From assembly GCF_050157905.1 (NCBI RefSeq), contig NZ_JBKIWZ010000001.1, forward strand, positions 3,658,001 through 3,722,000: a stretch of DNA of 64,000 nt. Direction: 5' to 3'. Made by a program: the position numbers and the translations under genes. The notes under the pieces were generated by a model that did not search any database, was not told the origin of the DNA, and was given only the letters and a program-made list of their open reading frames with translations. The first letter of the stretch is position 1; every line of letters starts with the position of its first letter. The DNA is from Pantoea sp050157905. GTDB lineage: Bacteria; Pseudomonadota; Gammaproteobacteria; Enterobacterales; Enterobacteriaceae. Shown here piece after piece: positions 1 to 8,404 of the stretch.

Positions 1-1368
1 ACTATCCACGTCTCGGCCATCACACTGGGCAACATCTTTAACGATGTGATTGAGGTGGACAAGATCGAGCGCCGTAAAGTACAGCTCGATAATCAGCCGC
101 TCGACTTTACTGGCTTCCTCGCCGATTTAGAAAATCTCTCCGGTCTGCTGGCACAGCCTAAAGGGCTGAAGTTTGTGCTCGCGCCGCAGCTGCCACTGCC
201 ACACATGATCTCCACCGATGGCACGCGTCTGCGTCAGATTCTGTGGAACCTGATTGGCAACGCGGTGAAGTTTACGCAGCAGGGGGAAATCCTGGTGCGG
301 GTGACCTATGAGCAGGAAGAGACGCTGCGCTTCGAAGTGCAGGACTCCGGCATGGGGATCCCGCAGGATGAGCAGGATAAGATCTTTGCGATGTACTATC
401 AGGTCAAAGATCAGCACGGCGGTAAGCCGGCGACCGGTACCGGTATCGGCCTGGCGGTGTCACGCCGTCTGGCGCAGGCGATGGGCGGCGATATCCGCGT
501 TCACAGTGCGCCAGGTCAGGGCTCCTGCTTTACCGTTGAGGTCCATGCGCCACGCATTGCGGAAGAGGTGGAAAACGAAGGCGTGGAAGACAGTCTGCCT
601 CTGCCCGCTCTGCACGTATTACTGGTTGAAGATATTGAGCTGAATGTGATCGTGGCGCGCTCGGTTCTGGAAAAGCTGGGCTGCAGCGTAGAGGTTGCCA
701 TGACCGGCCATGAGGCGCTGGCGATGTTTGACCCGCTGGAGTTTGATCTGGTGCTGCTGGATATTCAGCTGCCGGATATGACCGGGCTGGATGTCTCACG
801 CGCCATCCGCCAGCAGTATCAGGGTTCCGATCTCCCGCCGCTGGTGGCGCTCACCGCCAATGTCCTCAAAGACAAAAAAGAGTATTTCGACGCGGGAATG
901 GATGATGTTCTCAGCAAGCCTCTGGCGGTACCGGCACTGACGGCGATGATCAAAAAGTACTGGGATTATCAGTCTGAACCGGCAGAAGAGGCACCCGCCG
1001 CGCGCGACGACAAAAACCTGATGCTGCTGGATGTCGCTATGCTTGAACAGTACATCGAGCTGGTTGGACCCGGCCTGATCACCCAAAGCCTGACAATGTT
1101 TGAAAAAATGATGCCGGATTATCTGGCCGTGCTGGAATCAAACCTGATGGCGCGCGATCAAAAGGGGATTGCTGAAGAGGGTCATAAGATCAAAGGCGCG
1201 GCGGGGTCAGTCGGTTTACAGCGTTTACAGATGCTGGCGAAACAGATCCAGAGTCCGGAGCTGCCGGCATGGTGGGACAACGTGACAGAGTGGATCGATG
1301 AACTGAAGCACGAATGGCGACATGATGTGCAGGTATTACGCGACTGGGTAGCAGAACAGAAAACCTGA
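1..1368 (+). CDS. arcB: Aerobic respiration control hybrid sensor kinase ArcB (5' partial)
   Basis: Inner-membrane hybrid histidine kinase that senses quinone redox state and phosphorylates ArcA. The window opens inside the gene: the frame is open from base 1 and 455 C-terminal residues are present. By comparison with E. coli ArcB (778 aa) about 320 N-terminal residues (membrane helices, PAS, H-box) lie outside. Visible in order: the ATP-binding domain with N-box (WNLIGNAVKFTQQG), DSGMGIP and GTGIGLAVS; a receiver domain with phospho-acceptor Asp in LVLLDIQLPDMTG; and a C-terminal HPt domain with phospho-His in EEGHKIKGAAGS. All three relay modules are intact. The GTG at 46 is only an internal codon, not the start. 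In E. coli elbB and mtgA follow; here mtgA follows after a long gap. Confidence 0.97.
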   Translation, partial: TIHVSAITLGNIFNDVIEVDKIERRKVQLDNQPLDFTGFLADLENLSGLLAQPKGLKFVLAPQLPLPHMISTDGTRLRQILWNLIGNAVKFTQQGEILVRVTYEQEETLRFEVQDSGMGIPQDEQDKIFAMYYQVKDQHGGKPATGTGIGLAVSRRLAQAMGGDIRVHSAPGQGSCFTVEVHAPRIAEEVENEGVEDSLPLPALHVLLVEDIELNVIVARSVLEKLGCSVEVAMTGHEALAMFDPLEFDLVLLDIQLPDMTGLDVSRAIRQQYQGSDLPPLVALTANVLKDKKEYFDAGMDDVLSKPLAVPALTAMIKKYWDYQSEPAEEAPAARDDKNLMLLDVAMLEQYIELVGPGLITQSLTMFEKMMPDYLAVLESNLMARDQKGIAEEGHKIKGAAGSVGLQRLQMLAKQIQSPELPAWWDNVTEWIDELKHEWRHDVQVLRDWVAEQKT

Positions 1369-1385
1369 TACGCCAGAAAAAAATG

Positions 1386-1405
1386 ACCCCAGCCGAAGCC
1401 GGGGT
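1386..1405 (+). terminator. GC-rich hairpin after arcB
   Basis: ACCCC and GGGGT arms enclose AGCCGAAGCC, 18 bases after the arcB stop. There is no run of T after the stem, so as a Rho-independent terminator it is weak; it may protect the 3' end. Confidence 0.4.
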
Positions 1406-2255
1406 GCGCGAATACTGCGCCAACACCAGGGAAAACATTGCGGCCGCTATGATCTGAATAATTAATGCAGCCGCAGGGTATTGGTTAACACTGTCATCAC
1501 CTTAGCAAATCCATCTTCACATGCGACAAGATTCATTAAAAATTGTGATATTGAGCAGCGTTTAAATACAGAAAACATTAATTTGGCAACACAGTCAAGT
1601 AAGGAATCAATTTACGTGCTGCATTGCTGTAAATTTAGCCAGATTTGCCCTTTTTCGTGTAGTTTTAACGCGGCAGTGGAAGGAGAACGAGGCGCAGAGG
1701 AAGCGAGTGACGCTGCGGTTAACATCAGTGTCAGCCGCATCGCTAAGACGCTGATATTGCAAGCAAGCACCCCAAAATGACACGAATAATCCAAAACGAT
1801 CCGGAATGATAAAAATGAATCTGACGCTTTCTCTTTTCAGTCCGATGGCGTAAGTACATTTGCTGAGCAAAAACAGGGCCAGCACAGGGATGACTGACGT
1901 TAACATCTGCTGATTATTTAAACGTTATAACGATAATTCTGATTAATATATAGACAGCGAAAGAATCAGAAAAAAGTTAATCTTTAGTAATGTGAATGTT
2001 TTTATCCAGCGCTTATTATCCATTATTAAGTGTTTATCTGGAAAGAAGGCAGGGGGCCATAATGAATGGAACCGATTCCTTTTTGCCGGAAGTCCTTGAA
2101 CTATTTCGAACTGTTGCGGCATGTTGATGCAAAATGTTTGAATAAAGTCTGGAAACTGTCGATTGAATTTCATCGAAAATTGAAAAACGCCTGCTTTTCG
2201 GGCAGTGATTACATGTGTGATTGATTAACGTCTGAAACAGGTATGGGAAGATTGC
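1406..2255. other. Gene-free, partly AT-rich gap between arcB and mtgA
   Basis: About 850 bases without a convincing gene. Short open frames exist on both strands (for example 1481-1780 plus and 1607-1906 minus, about 99 codons each), but they overlap one another, lack good ribosome binding sites and resemble no protein I know. From about 1900 the sequence becomes AT-rich (runs such as ttaatatatag), unlike its neighbours. In E. coli elbB sits at this place; none of the reading frames here looks like ElbB. Only the mtgA promoter and leader can be expected here. Confidence 0.6.
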
Positions 2256-2975
2256 ATGAACAAGCATAAAGGAAGCGTGGGGCAGCGTATCAGACGGATG
2301 GCAGGCCGTATTGTGCTGGTATGGCTGGGACTCTGGCTGGCGGGCATTTTACTTTTCTCTTTCCTGCCGGTTCCGTTCTCCGCAGTGATGGCGGAACGAC
2401 AGATTGGAGCCTGGCTGCGGGGCGATTTTGGCTATGTTGCTCATTCAGACTGGGTCGGGCATGACGAGATTTCACCCTGGATGGGGCTGGCGGTCATCGC
2501 CTCAGAAGACCAGAAGTTTCCCACCCACTGGGGTTTTGATGTGGCGGCGATTGAGTCGGTACTGGATAAGAGGGATAGCCAGATGCGTGGCGCCTCCACG
2601 CTGTCACAACAGACGGCGAAAAATCTCTTTCTCTGGGACGGACGCAGCTGGTTACGGAAAGGTCTGGAAGCGGGCCTGACGGTAGGAATGGAAACGGTCT
2701 GGACGAAAAGACGCATTCTGACCGTCTATCTCAATATTGCCGAGTTCGGGCCAGGGGTCTTCGGCGCAGAGGCGGCGTCACAGCGCTATTTCCACAAACC
2801 TGCCAGCCGGCTGACGGCCGCAGACGCGGCGTTGCTGGCGGCCGTGCTGCCTAATCCGATTCGCTATCGTGCGGCGGCGCCCTCCGGCTATGTCAGAGAG
2901 CGGCAGCAGTGGATCCTGCGCCAGATGCGCCAGCTGGGCGGAGAAGGCTTTTTACAGCGTAATCAGCTCGACTAG
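2256..2975 (+). CDS. mtgA: Monofunctional peptidoglycan glycosyltransferase MtgA
   Basis: Polymerises lipid II into glycan strands on the periplasmic side of the inner membrane; family GT51 without a transpeptidase domain. 239 residues, the usual length. A basic N-terminus is followed by one membrane helix (about residues 19-37). GT51 motifs occur in order: ASEDQKF with the likely catalytic Glu84, GASTLSQQTAKNLFLW, KRRILTVYLNIAEFGPGVFG and AALLAAVLPNP. The ATG at 2256 follows gggaag at a suitable distance. The gene converges on npr with only three bases between the stop codons and no terminator between them, so transcripts from both sides probably overlap. Confidence 0.96.
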   Translation: MNKHKGSVGQRIRRMAGRIVLVWLGLWLAGILLFSFLPVPFSAVMAERQIGAWLRGDFGYVAHSDWVGHDEISPWMGLAVIASEDQKFPTHWGFDVAAIESVLDKRDSQMRGASTLSQQTAKNLFLWDGRSWLRKGLEAGLTVGMETVWTKRRILTVYLNIAEFGPGVFGAEAASQRYFHKPASRLTAADAALLAAVLPNPIRYRAAAPSGYVRERQQWILRQMRQLGGEGFLQRNQLD

Positions 2976-2978
2976 ACC

Positions 2979-3251
2979 TTAGTCCTCATCGAAGCCCGCT
3001 TCGAACAATTCGATGACCGCTGCCAGCGCCGGCACTTCTTCCGGGCCGCTGGCTTCAATCTCGATGTGTCCGCCTTTTGCCGAATCGAGCATCAGCAGCG
3101 CGATCACGCTGCTGGCTTCGGCTTCAGTGCCCGCTTCGTTGCGCAGCAGCACTTCAGCGTCAAAGCTCTGCACCAGCTCAAAGAGCTTCATTGCCGGGCG
3201 GGCATGCATGCCCAGCTTATTTTTGATTTCTACAGTTTGTCTGACGGTCAT
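2979..3251 (-). CDS. ptsO: Phosphocarrier protein NPr of the nitrogen PTS
   Basis: HPr-like carrier (also called npr) that passes phosphate from EI-Ntr (PtsP) to EIIA-Ntr (PtsN) in the nitrogen-related PTS, a regulatory cascade rather than a sugar transporter. 90 residues, typical size. The phosphorylated His16 is in GMHARP, and the GTEAEASSVIALLML region matches the HPr fold. It overlaps the end of rapZ by four bases (ATGA), so translation is probably coupled, and it is the last gene of the rpoN-hpf-ptsN-rapZ-npr cluster. In E. coli yrbL follows; here the convergent mtgA follows directly. Confidence 0.95.
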   Translation of the reverse strand: MTVRQTVEIKNKLGMHARPAMKLFELVQSFDAEVLLRNEAGTEAEASSVIALLMLDSAKGGHIEIEASGPEEVPALAAVIELFEAGFDED

Positions 3252-4102
3252 GATTTGCGCTTTTCCAGCGTACGATGGCGTGACTGTACATTCTTGCCGC
3301 GCGAACGAAAGTAATCGGCCAGTTGTTCGGCGATATAGACTGAGCGATGTTTACCGCCCGTACAGCCAATCGCTACGGTAAGATAGCTGCGGTTGTTGGT
3401 CTCCAGCATCGGCAGCCAGAGTTCTAAATAGCTGCGCGTCTGGTAGATAAAATTATGCACTTCAGTGTGACGATCAAGGAAGGCCGCTACCGGACGATCA
3501 AGACCTGTCATTGGTCGCAGCTTGGGATCCCAGTGTGGATTGGGCAGAAAGCGCACGTCAAACACATAGTCCGCATCAATAGGGATGCCATGTTTGAAGC
3601 CGAAAGATTCAAACACCATGGTCAGTTCCCGCTCCCGCTTGCCCAGCAGGCGGGTACGCAGCATCTCGGCCAGCTCATGCACCGACATCTCAGAGGTGTC
3701 GATGATCAGGTCGGCGCGGGAGCGCAGCGGTTCCAGCAGATCGCTTTCTTCATCAATTGCGCTCTCAAGCGACAGATTTTTGCTGGAGAGAGGGTGCAGA
3801 CGGCGCGTATCACTGTAACGCCGAATCAGAGTATTGCGGTCCGCATCCAGAAAAAGCAGCTGCGGTGAAAAGGAGTCAGGCAGGTTATTCAGCGCGGTCT
3901 CAAAGATTTCAGGCGATTCGGGCATGTTCCGGACATCAATACTGACTGCCGCGGAAATATTGCGCTCAGCCAGCGAATTCGCTAACTCAGGCAGCAACAC
4001 GACCGGCAGGTTGTCGACGCAGTAGAATCCCATATCTTCCAGCGCACGGAGCGCCACCGACTTTCCCGAGCCTGAACGACCGCTGACGATCATCAGCACC
4101 AT
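3248..4102 (-). CDS. rapZ: RNase adapter protein RapZ
   Basis: RNA-binding adapter that brings the sRNA GlmZ to RNase E and so ties glmS expression to glucosamine-6-phosphate level. 284 residues, as in E. coli. Walker A GRSGSGKS lies at residues 8-15 near the N-terminus. The C-terminal half has the conserved GCTGGKHRSVYIAE stretch and a basic tail (HRTLEKRKS) of the kind used for RNA binding. It sits between ptsN and npr, in the same order as E. coli, and overlaps npr by four bases. The sRNAs GlmY and GlmZ are not in this window. Confidence 0.97.
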   Translation of the reverse strand: MVLMIVSGRSGSGKSVALRALEDMGFYCVDNLPVVLLPELANSLAERNISAAVSIDVRNMPESPEIFETALNNLPDSFSPQLLFLDADRNTLIRRYSDTRRLHPLSSKNLSLESAIDEESDLLEPLRSRADLIIDTSEMSVHELAEMLRTRLLGKRERELTMVFESFGFKHGIPIDADYVFDVRFLPNPHWDPKLRPMTGLDRPVAAFLDRHTEVHNFIYQTRSYLELWLPMLETNNRSYLTVAIGCTGGKHRSVYIAEQLADYFRSRGKNVQSRHRTLEKRKS

Positions 4103-4149
4103 GACCTTTTCTCCCGTTTTAAAACCGGCACCCGGCCAGTAAAGACGCG

Positions 4150-4632
4150 TTACTGCTCTGTCTGGATTTCCGTAATAATGGCATAGAGCTCTTCATCACT
4201 CTGCGCTGCACGCAGACGGCGGCATACCGTTTTGTCTGCCAGACGTTTTGCCACCAGTGAAAGGGTATGCAGATGCGTTTTGCACTGGTCAGCCGGCACC
4301 AGCAAGGCAAACAGCAGATCGACCGGCTGATTGTCGACGGCATCGAACGCAATGGGCTGTTCAAGGCTGATAAAAACCCCGACCGCCCGCAGCGTATCCT
4401 CTTCCAGTTTGCCGTGAGGAATGGCAATGCCGTTGCCGATACCGGTACTGCCCATACGTTCACGGGTCAGAATCGCTTCGAAAAGCGTCTGGTGCGGCAG
4501 GTTGAGCTGCTTAGCGGCCAGTTCGCTGATAATTTCCAGCGCACGTTTTTTGCTCTGGCAGTGTACGCCGCTGCGGGTGCAGTCTGGCGAAAGCACCGTG
4601 CTCAATTCCAGTGTAAGATCGTTGTTCATCAT
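4150..4632 (-). CDS. ptsN: Nitrogen regulatory EIIA component PtsN (EIIA-Ntr)
   Basis: Terminal phospho-acceptor of the nitrogen PTS; in E. coli it modulates the K+ transporters Trk and Kdp and other targets. 160 residues from the chosen start. The active-site His73 is in GIAIPHGKLEED, at the same number as in E. coli, which supports the first of the two tandem ATG codons (4632; the second is at 4629). The open frame runs further upstream to 4767, but that part is not PtsN-like and covers a terminator hairpin. The gene lies 47 bases upstream of rapZ and is probably cotranscribed with it. Confidence 0.95.
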   Translation of the reverse strand: MMNNDLTLELSTVLSPDCTRSGVHCQSKKRALEIISELAAKQLNLPHQTLFEAILTRERMGSTGIGNGIAIPHGKLEEDTLRAVGVFISLEQPIAFDAVDNQPVDLLFALLVPADQCKTHLHTLSLVAKRLADKTVCRRLRAAQSDEELYAIITEIQTEQ

Positions 4633-4714
4633 CGTTTCACTTGCGAGTTCACCAGACCCTTCACCGCCAGCGCGACATGACGCGGGAGACAAATGGCGCC
4701 TCTCCTCAGATGAC

Positions 4715-4738
4715 AAAACGGGGCGGATTACCCGCCCC
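4715..4738 (-). terminator. Rho-independent terminator between hpf and ptsN
   Basis: Read on the minus strand, GGGGCGG and CCGCCCC form a perfect 7-bp stem (4738-4732 with 4726-4720) with a 5-base loop, followed by GTTTTG. It lies about 80 bases upstream of ptsN, inside the rpoN-hpf-ptsN cluster, so it should reduce read-through into ptsN-rapZ-npr. Confidence 0.65.
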
Positions 4739-4783
4739 ATCCAGTCGGCTCTGCGCGGCAGGCGCACGTAGCTGGCGTAAAGG

Positions 4784-5071
4784 TTAGTGTTTTTTCAGTT
4801 TGTCTTTGTGTTTGGTCAGCTGACGGGCGAGCTTATCGATCAGTCCGTCAACGGCCGCATACATATCTTCCGCTTCCGATGTGGCGTGCAGCTCGCCACC
4901 ATTCACGTGAAGTGTTGCGTCAGCCACCTGCGTGACTTTTTCAACTTTCAGGACAATATAGACCTGATTGATATGTTCAAAATAGTGTTCCAGTTTGGCA
5001 AATTTACCGCTGACAAATTCACGCAATGGTTCCGTGATTTCAACGTGTTGCCCGGTCAGGTTCAGCTGCAT
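4784..5071 (-). CDS. hpf: Ribosome hibernation promoting factor HPF (short form)
   Basis: Binds the 30S subunit in stationary phase and helps form inactive 100S ribosome dimers together with RMF. 95 residues, the short form of gamma-proteobacteria, with the conserved start QLNLTGQHVEITEPLREFV and a Lys-rich C-terminus (HKDKLKKH). It follows rpoN by 21 bases, as in E. coli, and is probably read from the same transcript. A terminator hairpin follows before ptsN. Confidence 0.96.
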   Translation of the reverse strand: MQLNLTGQHVEITEPLREFVSGKFAKLEHYFEHINQVYIVLKVEKVTQVADATLHVNGGELHATSEAEDMYAAVDGLIDKLARQLTKHKDKLKKH

Positions 5072-5092
5072 AGGTCTTCCTTCTCATTTCTG

Positions 5093-6526
5093 TCAAACCA
5101 GCTGTTTACGCTGGTTCGATGGCGGGATGGATAAAGACTCGCGATATTTGGCGACGGTTCGCCGTGCCACCATAATGCCCTGATCAGATAACATGGAGGT
5201 CAGCTTACTGTCGCTCAAGGGTTTGGCTGGATTTTCCGCCGAAATTAATTTTTTCACCAGTGCACGAATCGCTGTGGAAGACGCTTCACCGCCGCCCTCT
5301 GTATTGACGTGGCTGGAGAAAAAGTACTTCAGTTCGAAAATGCCCCGCGGGCTGTGCAGGTACTTCTGCGTCGTCACACGGGAAATGGTCGACTCATGCA
5401 TCTCAACGGCCTGGGCGATATCGGCCAGCACCATCGGGCGCATAAACTCTTCGCCCTGCTCGAAAAAGGCCTGCTGCTGTTCAACAATACAGCGTGTCAC
5501 TTTCAGCAGCGTATCGTTACGGCTTTCCAGACTCTTAATCAGCCAGCGCGCTTCCTGCAGATTACTGCGAATGAACTGATTGTCGCTTTCATTTCGCGTA
5601 GCGCCACCCATTGCGGCATAGTGCTGATTGATTTTGAGGCGCGGCACGCTGTCGGCATTAAGTTCAACCGTCCAGCGGCTGCCCGCCTTGCGTACCAGCA
5701 CATCGGGAATGACATATTCCGGTTCACTGGTGTTAATCGACTGACCCGGACGCGGGTCCAGCGACTGTATCAGCAGCATCGCCTCTTTCAGCACCTCTTC
5801 TTTAAGGCGCGTGACCCGCATCAGACTGCGAAAATCGTGGTTAGCCAGCAAATCCAGATGTTCACTGACAATCAGGCGCGCTTCTGACAGCATCGGCGTT
5901 TCAGGCGCATACTGCGAAAGCTGTACCAGCAGGCAGTCACGCAGATCGCGTGCGCCGACGCCGATCGGATCAAAACGCTGGATGCGTTTCAGCACCGCTT
6001 CCACTTCATCCACTTCCAGCTCATCGTTGCCAATGCTGTCAAGGATCTCATCAAGCGAAACGGTAAGATACCCGGTGTTATCAATAGCGTCGACAATAGA
6101 GGTCGCAATCGCGCGATCGGTGTCACTGAACGGCGTCAGCCCGACCTGCCACATCAGATAATCCTGCAGAGACTGGGTGGTTTCGCCCTGATAAACTGGT
6201 AACTCATCATCCTGATAATCGGTACCGGTGCCTGACGGCGTACCCGCTGTGTAAATCTCATCCCAGGTCGCATCCAGCGGCAGTTCATCGGGCATCTCTT
6301 TCTGCTCAAGGGCTTCACGCGTATCCAGCGCCTCGGCCTCAGACGATTCCCGGGCGTCAATCTCTTCGTGCAGTTCGGTCTGCTCAAGCAGCGGGTTGCT
6401 TTCCAGTGCAAGCTGTAACTCCTGCTGGAGTTCAAGCGTAGAGAGTTGCAGCAGACGTATGGCCTGCTGCAGTTGTGGCGTCATTGCCAGCTGTTGGCTA
6501 AACCTGAGTTGTAAACCTTGCTTCAT
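5093..6526 (-). CDS. rpoN: RNA polymerase sigma-54 factor RpoN
   Basis: Alternative sigma factor for nitrogen metabolism and other enhancer-dependent promoters at -24/-12 sites. 477 residues, as in E. coli. Region I is Gln/Leu-rich (LRFSQQLAMTPQLQQAIRLL) and contacts the activator; an acidic linker follows (about 50-105). The core-binding and helix-turn-helix parts include STISRVTTQKYLHSPRGIFE. The signature RpoN box ARRTVAKYRE lies at residues 454-463. It is located between lptB and hpf, the conserved order in this group. Confidence 0.98.
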   Translation of the reverse strand: MKQGLQLRFSQQLAMTPQLQQAIRLLQLSTLELQQELQLALESNPLLEQTELHEEIDARESSEAEALDTREALEQKEMPDELPLDATWDEIYTAGTPSGTGTDYQDDELPVYQGETTQSLQDYLMWQVGLTPFSDTDRAIATSIVDAIDNTGYLTVSLDEILDSIGNDELEVDEVEAVLKRIQRFDPIGVGARDLRDCLLVQLSQYAPETPMLSEARLIVSEHLDLLANHDFRSLMRVTRLKEEVLKEAMLLIQSLDPRPGQSINTSEPEYVIPDVLVRKAGSRWTVELNADSVPRLKINQHYAAMGGATRNESDNQFIRSNLQEARWLIKSLESRNDTLLKVTRCIVEQQQAFFEQGEEFMRPMVLADIAQAVEMHESTISRVTTQKYLHSPRGIFELKYFFSSHVNTEGGGEASSTAIRALVKKLISAENPAKPLSDSKLTSMLSDQGIMVARRTVAKYRESLSIPPSNQRKQLV

Positions 6527-6574
6527 AGACAGGATGGTAGTTCCCAGGTAAACATCAGTATTAACGACACCTTA

Positions 6575-7300
6575 TCAGAGTCTGAACTCTTCACCCAAAT
6601 AAACCCGCTTCACTTGCTCATCGGCCAGGATCTCGTTCGGAGTGCCGTGCGCGATAAGGTGACCCTGGCTGACGATATAAGCGCGCTCACAGACCGCTAA
6701 GGTTTCACGCACGTTGTGGTCGGTAATCAGCACGCCCAGGCCACTGTCACGCAGATGCTCGATAATCTTTTTGATGTCGATAACAGAGATAGGGTCAACA
6801 CCGGCAAAGGGCTCATCCAGCAGGATAAATTTAGGATTTGCTGCCAGCGCACGCGCGATCTCGACGCGACGGCGTTCCCCGCCTGACAGCGCCTGGCCCA
6901 TACTGTCACGCAGGTGCTCAATATGGAACTCTTCCATCAGTTCGCGGGCACGATCCTGGCGCTGCTCTTCCGTCAGATCGTCGCGGATCTGCAATACTGC
7001 CATCAGGTTATCGTAGACGCTCAGGCGACGGAAAATAGACGCTTCCTGCGGCAGATAGCCGATACCGCGACGCGCGCGTGCATGCAGCGGCAGGATGCTG
7101 ATATCTTCATCATCGATGACAATGCGACCCGCATCGCGGGGCACGATACCGACCACCATATAAAACGTGGTGGTCTTACCGGCACCGTTCGGGCCCAGCA
7201 GGCCGACAATCTCGCCGGACTTTACCTGCAGACTGACATCTTCTACCACGCGACGGCCTTTATACGCCTTCGCCAGGTTTTCTGCGATTAATGTGGCCAT
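6575..7300 (-). CDS. lptB: LPS export ABC transporter ATPase LptB
   Basis: Cytoplasmic ATPase of the LptB2FG complex, which extracts lipopolysaccharide from the inner membrane and drives it along the Lpt bridge. 241 residues. Walker A GPNGAGKTT at 36-44, signature LSGGERRR at about 138-145, Walker B FILLDE at 158-163 and an H-loop ITDHNV. It starts six bases downstream of lptA, and the order lptC-lptA-lptB-rpoN is conserved. lptF and lptG are not in this window. Confidence 0.98.
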   Translation of the reverse strand: MATLIAENLAKAYKGRRVVEDVSLQVKSGEIVGLLGPNGAGKTTTFYMVVGIVPRDAGRIVIDDEDISILPLHARARRGIGYLPQEASIFRRLSVYDNLMAVLQIRDDLTEEQRQDRARELMEEFHIEHLRDSMGQALSGGERRRVEIARALAANPKFILLDEPFAGVDPISVIDIKKIIEHLRDSGLGVLITDHNVRETLAVCERAYIVSQGHLIAHGTPNEILADEQVKRVYLGEEFRL

Positions 7301-7305
7301 AGCTA

Positions 7306-7857
7306 TCAGTTACTCTTTTTTCCGCTGGTGGACGAACCTTTGTCCTGAAGTTGCGATGGTACCAGGACGGTGGTGACGCGCTTGTTCTGGCCCTGACTGT
7401 AAGCCTGCATTTTCTGCTCTTTCACCAGATAGGTTATCCGGTCGCCTTTGATGTTGCTGTCCTGCTGCTCAATAAACGCATTGCCGGTCAGTTCAACGAA
7501 GTCATTCGCCAGTTCGTAATGCAGTTTTGCGGCATGACCCTTTACCGGCTTACCGCTGTCCTGCATCTGATAGAAGGTGGCAGGATTGCCGTAGGCGTCG
7601 ACGATGGTTTTCTTACTGTCGCCGCCCGGACGGGTTACCACGACTTTATCAGCCGTAATTTTGATTGAGCCCTGGGTCACGATGACATTGCCGGTAAAGG
7701 TCGCAACGTTGCCCTGCAGGTCCAGCGCCTGATTCTGTGAGTCAATATTTACGGGCTTGTCCGAGTCACCGGTCAGGGCCAGCGCAGGAACACTGGTTGC
7801 CAGCAGAATCGAGGCCAGCAGGAGCTTCAGGCTATTTTTGTTCATTTTGAATTTCAT
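7306..7857 (-). CDS. lptA: Periplasmic LPS transport protein LptA
   Basis: Forms the periplasmic beta-jellyroll bridge that carries LPS from LptC to LptD. 183 residues. A signal peptide covers about residues 1-27 (hydrophobic core LLLASILLATSV, predicted cleavage after ALA). The mature part carries the OstA-type repeats, with FTGNVIVTQGSIKITADKVV and ITYLVKEQKMQAYSQG close to E. coli LptA. The start overlaps the end of lptC by 26 bases, which indicates tight translational coupling. Confidence 0.97.
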   Translation of the reverse strand: MKFKMNKNSLKLLLASILLATSVPALALTGDSDKPVNIDSQNQALDLQGNVATFTGNVIVTQGSIKITADKVVVTRPGGDSKKTIVDAYGNPATFYQMQDSGKPVKGHAAKLHYELANDFVELTGNAFIEQQDSNIKGDRITYLVKEQKMQAYSQGQNKRVTTVLVPSQLQDKGSSTSGKKSN

Positions 7858-8404
7858 AAGAGGTTTTGACCTTCTCGATTAACTCGGCGTTTTTCGTCCG
7901 TAAATTGCCGCGCATTTTCATGCCAGTGGAGTTAAAGCTGCGGCCATACAATGTCACCTGATCATCAGAGGTAACGTCCTGAGTGACAAGATTGATTTGC
8001 GCATTATCTGTTTTGATGCGCTCAAGTTGAGAATCCTGCGTCAGGGTATTCAGCTCAACATGGCCATAAAGATAAAGCATACGATCTTTGGTGAGCTTTG
8101 CTTTATCTGCCTTTAGCGACCAGGTCGGAATTTTATTCTCATCAAAAGTGGTCATCACCGGATTGTCGAACCAGCTGATTTCGTCGTCAGAGAAGTAGGT
8201 CACTTTGTCAGAAGTCAGTTTATAGGACAGCGCGCCCTGCGGGTTATAAACCACAGTGTGTGAATCGGCACTGGTATAGGTCGGCGACTGCGCGCCATTG
8301 ACGACTGGCGAGCCATCATCATCCTGGTTAGTAAGATTCCAGCCGATCAAAACCAGTGCAATCAAGGTCAGAATCAGCGTTATCCAACGCCTGCTTTTAC
8401 TCAT
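7832..8404 (-). CDS. lptC: LPS export protein LptC
   Basis: Bitopic inner-membrane protein that takes LPS from LptBFG and hands it to LptA. 190 residues. One N-terminal membrane helix (about residues 7-23), then a periplasmic beta-jellyroll with the typical YLYGHVELNTLTQDSQLE segment. The start overlaps kdsC by four bases and the end overlaps lptA by 26, consistent with a single operon kdsD-kdsC-lptC-lptA-lptB. Confidence 0.97.
   Translation of the reverse strand: MSKSRRWITLILTLIALVLIGWNLTNQDDDGSPVVNGAQSPTYTSADSHTVVYNPQGALSYKLTSDKVTYFSDDEISWFDNPVMTTFDENKIPTWSLKADKAKLTKDRMLYLYGHVELNTLTQDSQLERIKTDNAQINLVTQDVTSDDQVTLYGRSFNSTGMKMRGNLRTKNAELIEKVKTSYEIQNEQK

Noticed and set aside
1481..1906. Two overlapping frames of about 99 codons (plus 1481-1780, minus 1607-1906) in the arcB-mtgA gap
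   Set aside because: They overlap on opposite strands, have no good ribosome binding sites and resemble no known protein; composition does not look coding.
4633..4767. N-terminal extension of ptsN by 45 codons
   Set aside because: The extra residues are not PtsN-like and the DNA contains a Rho-independent terminator; the later ATG aligns with the family start.
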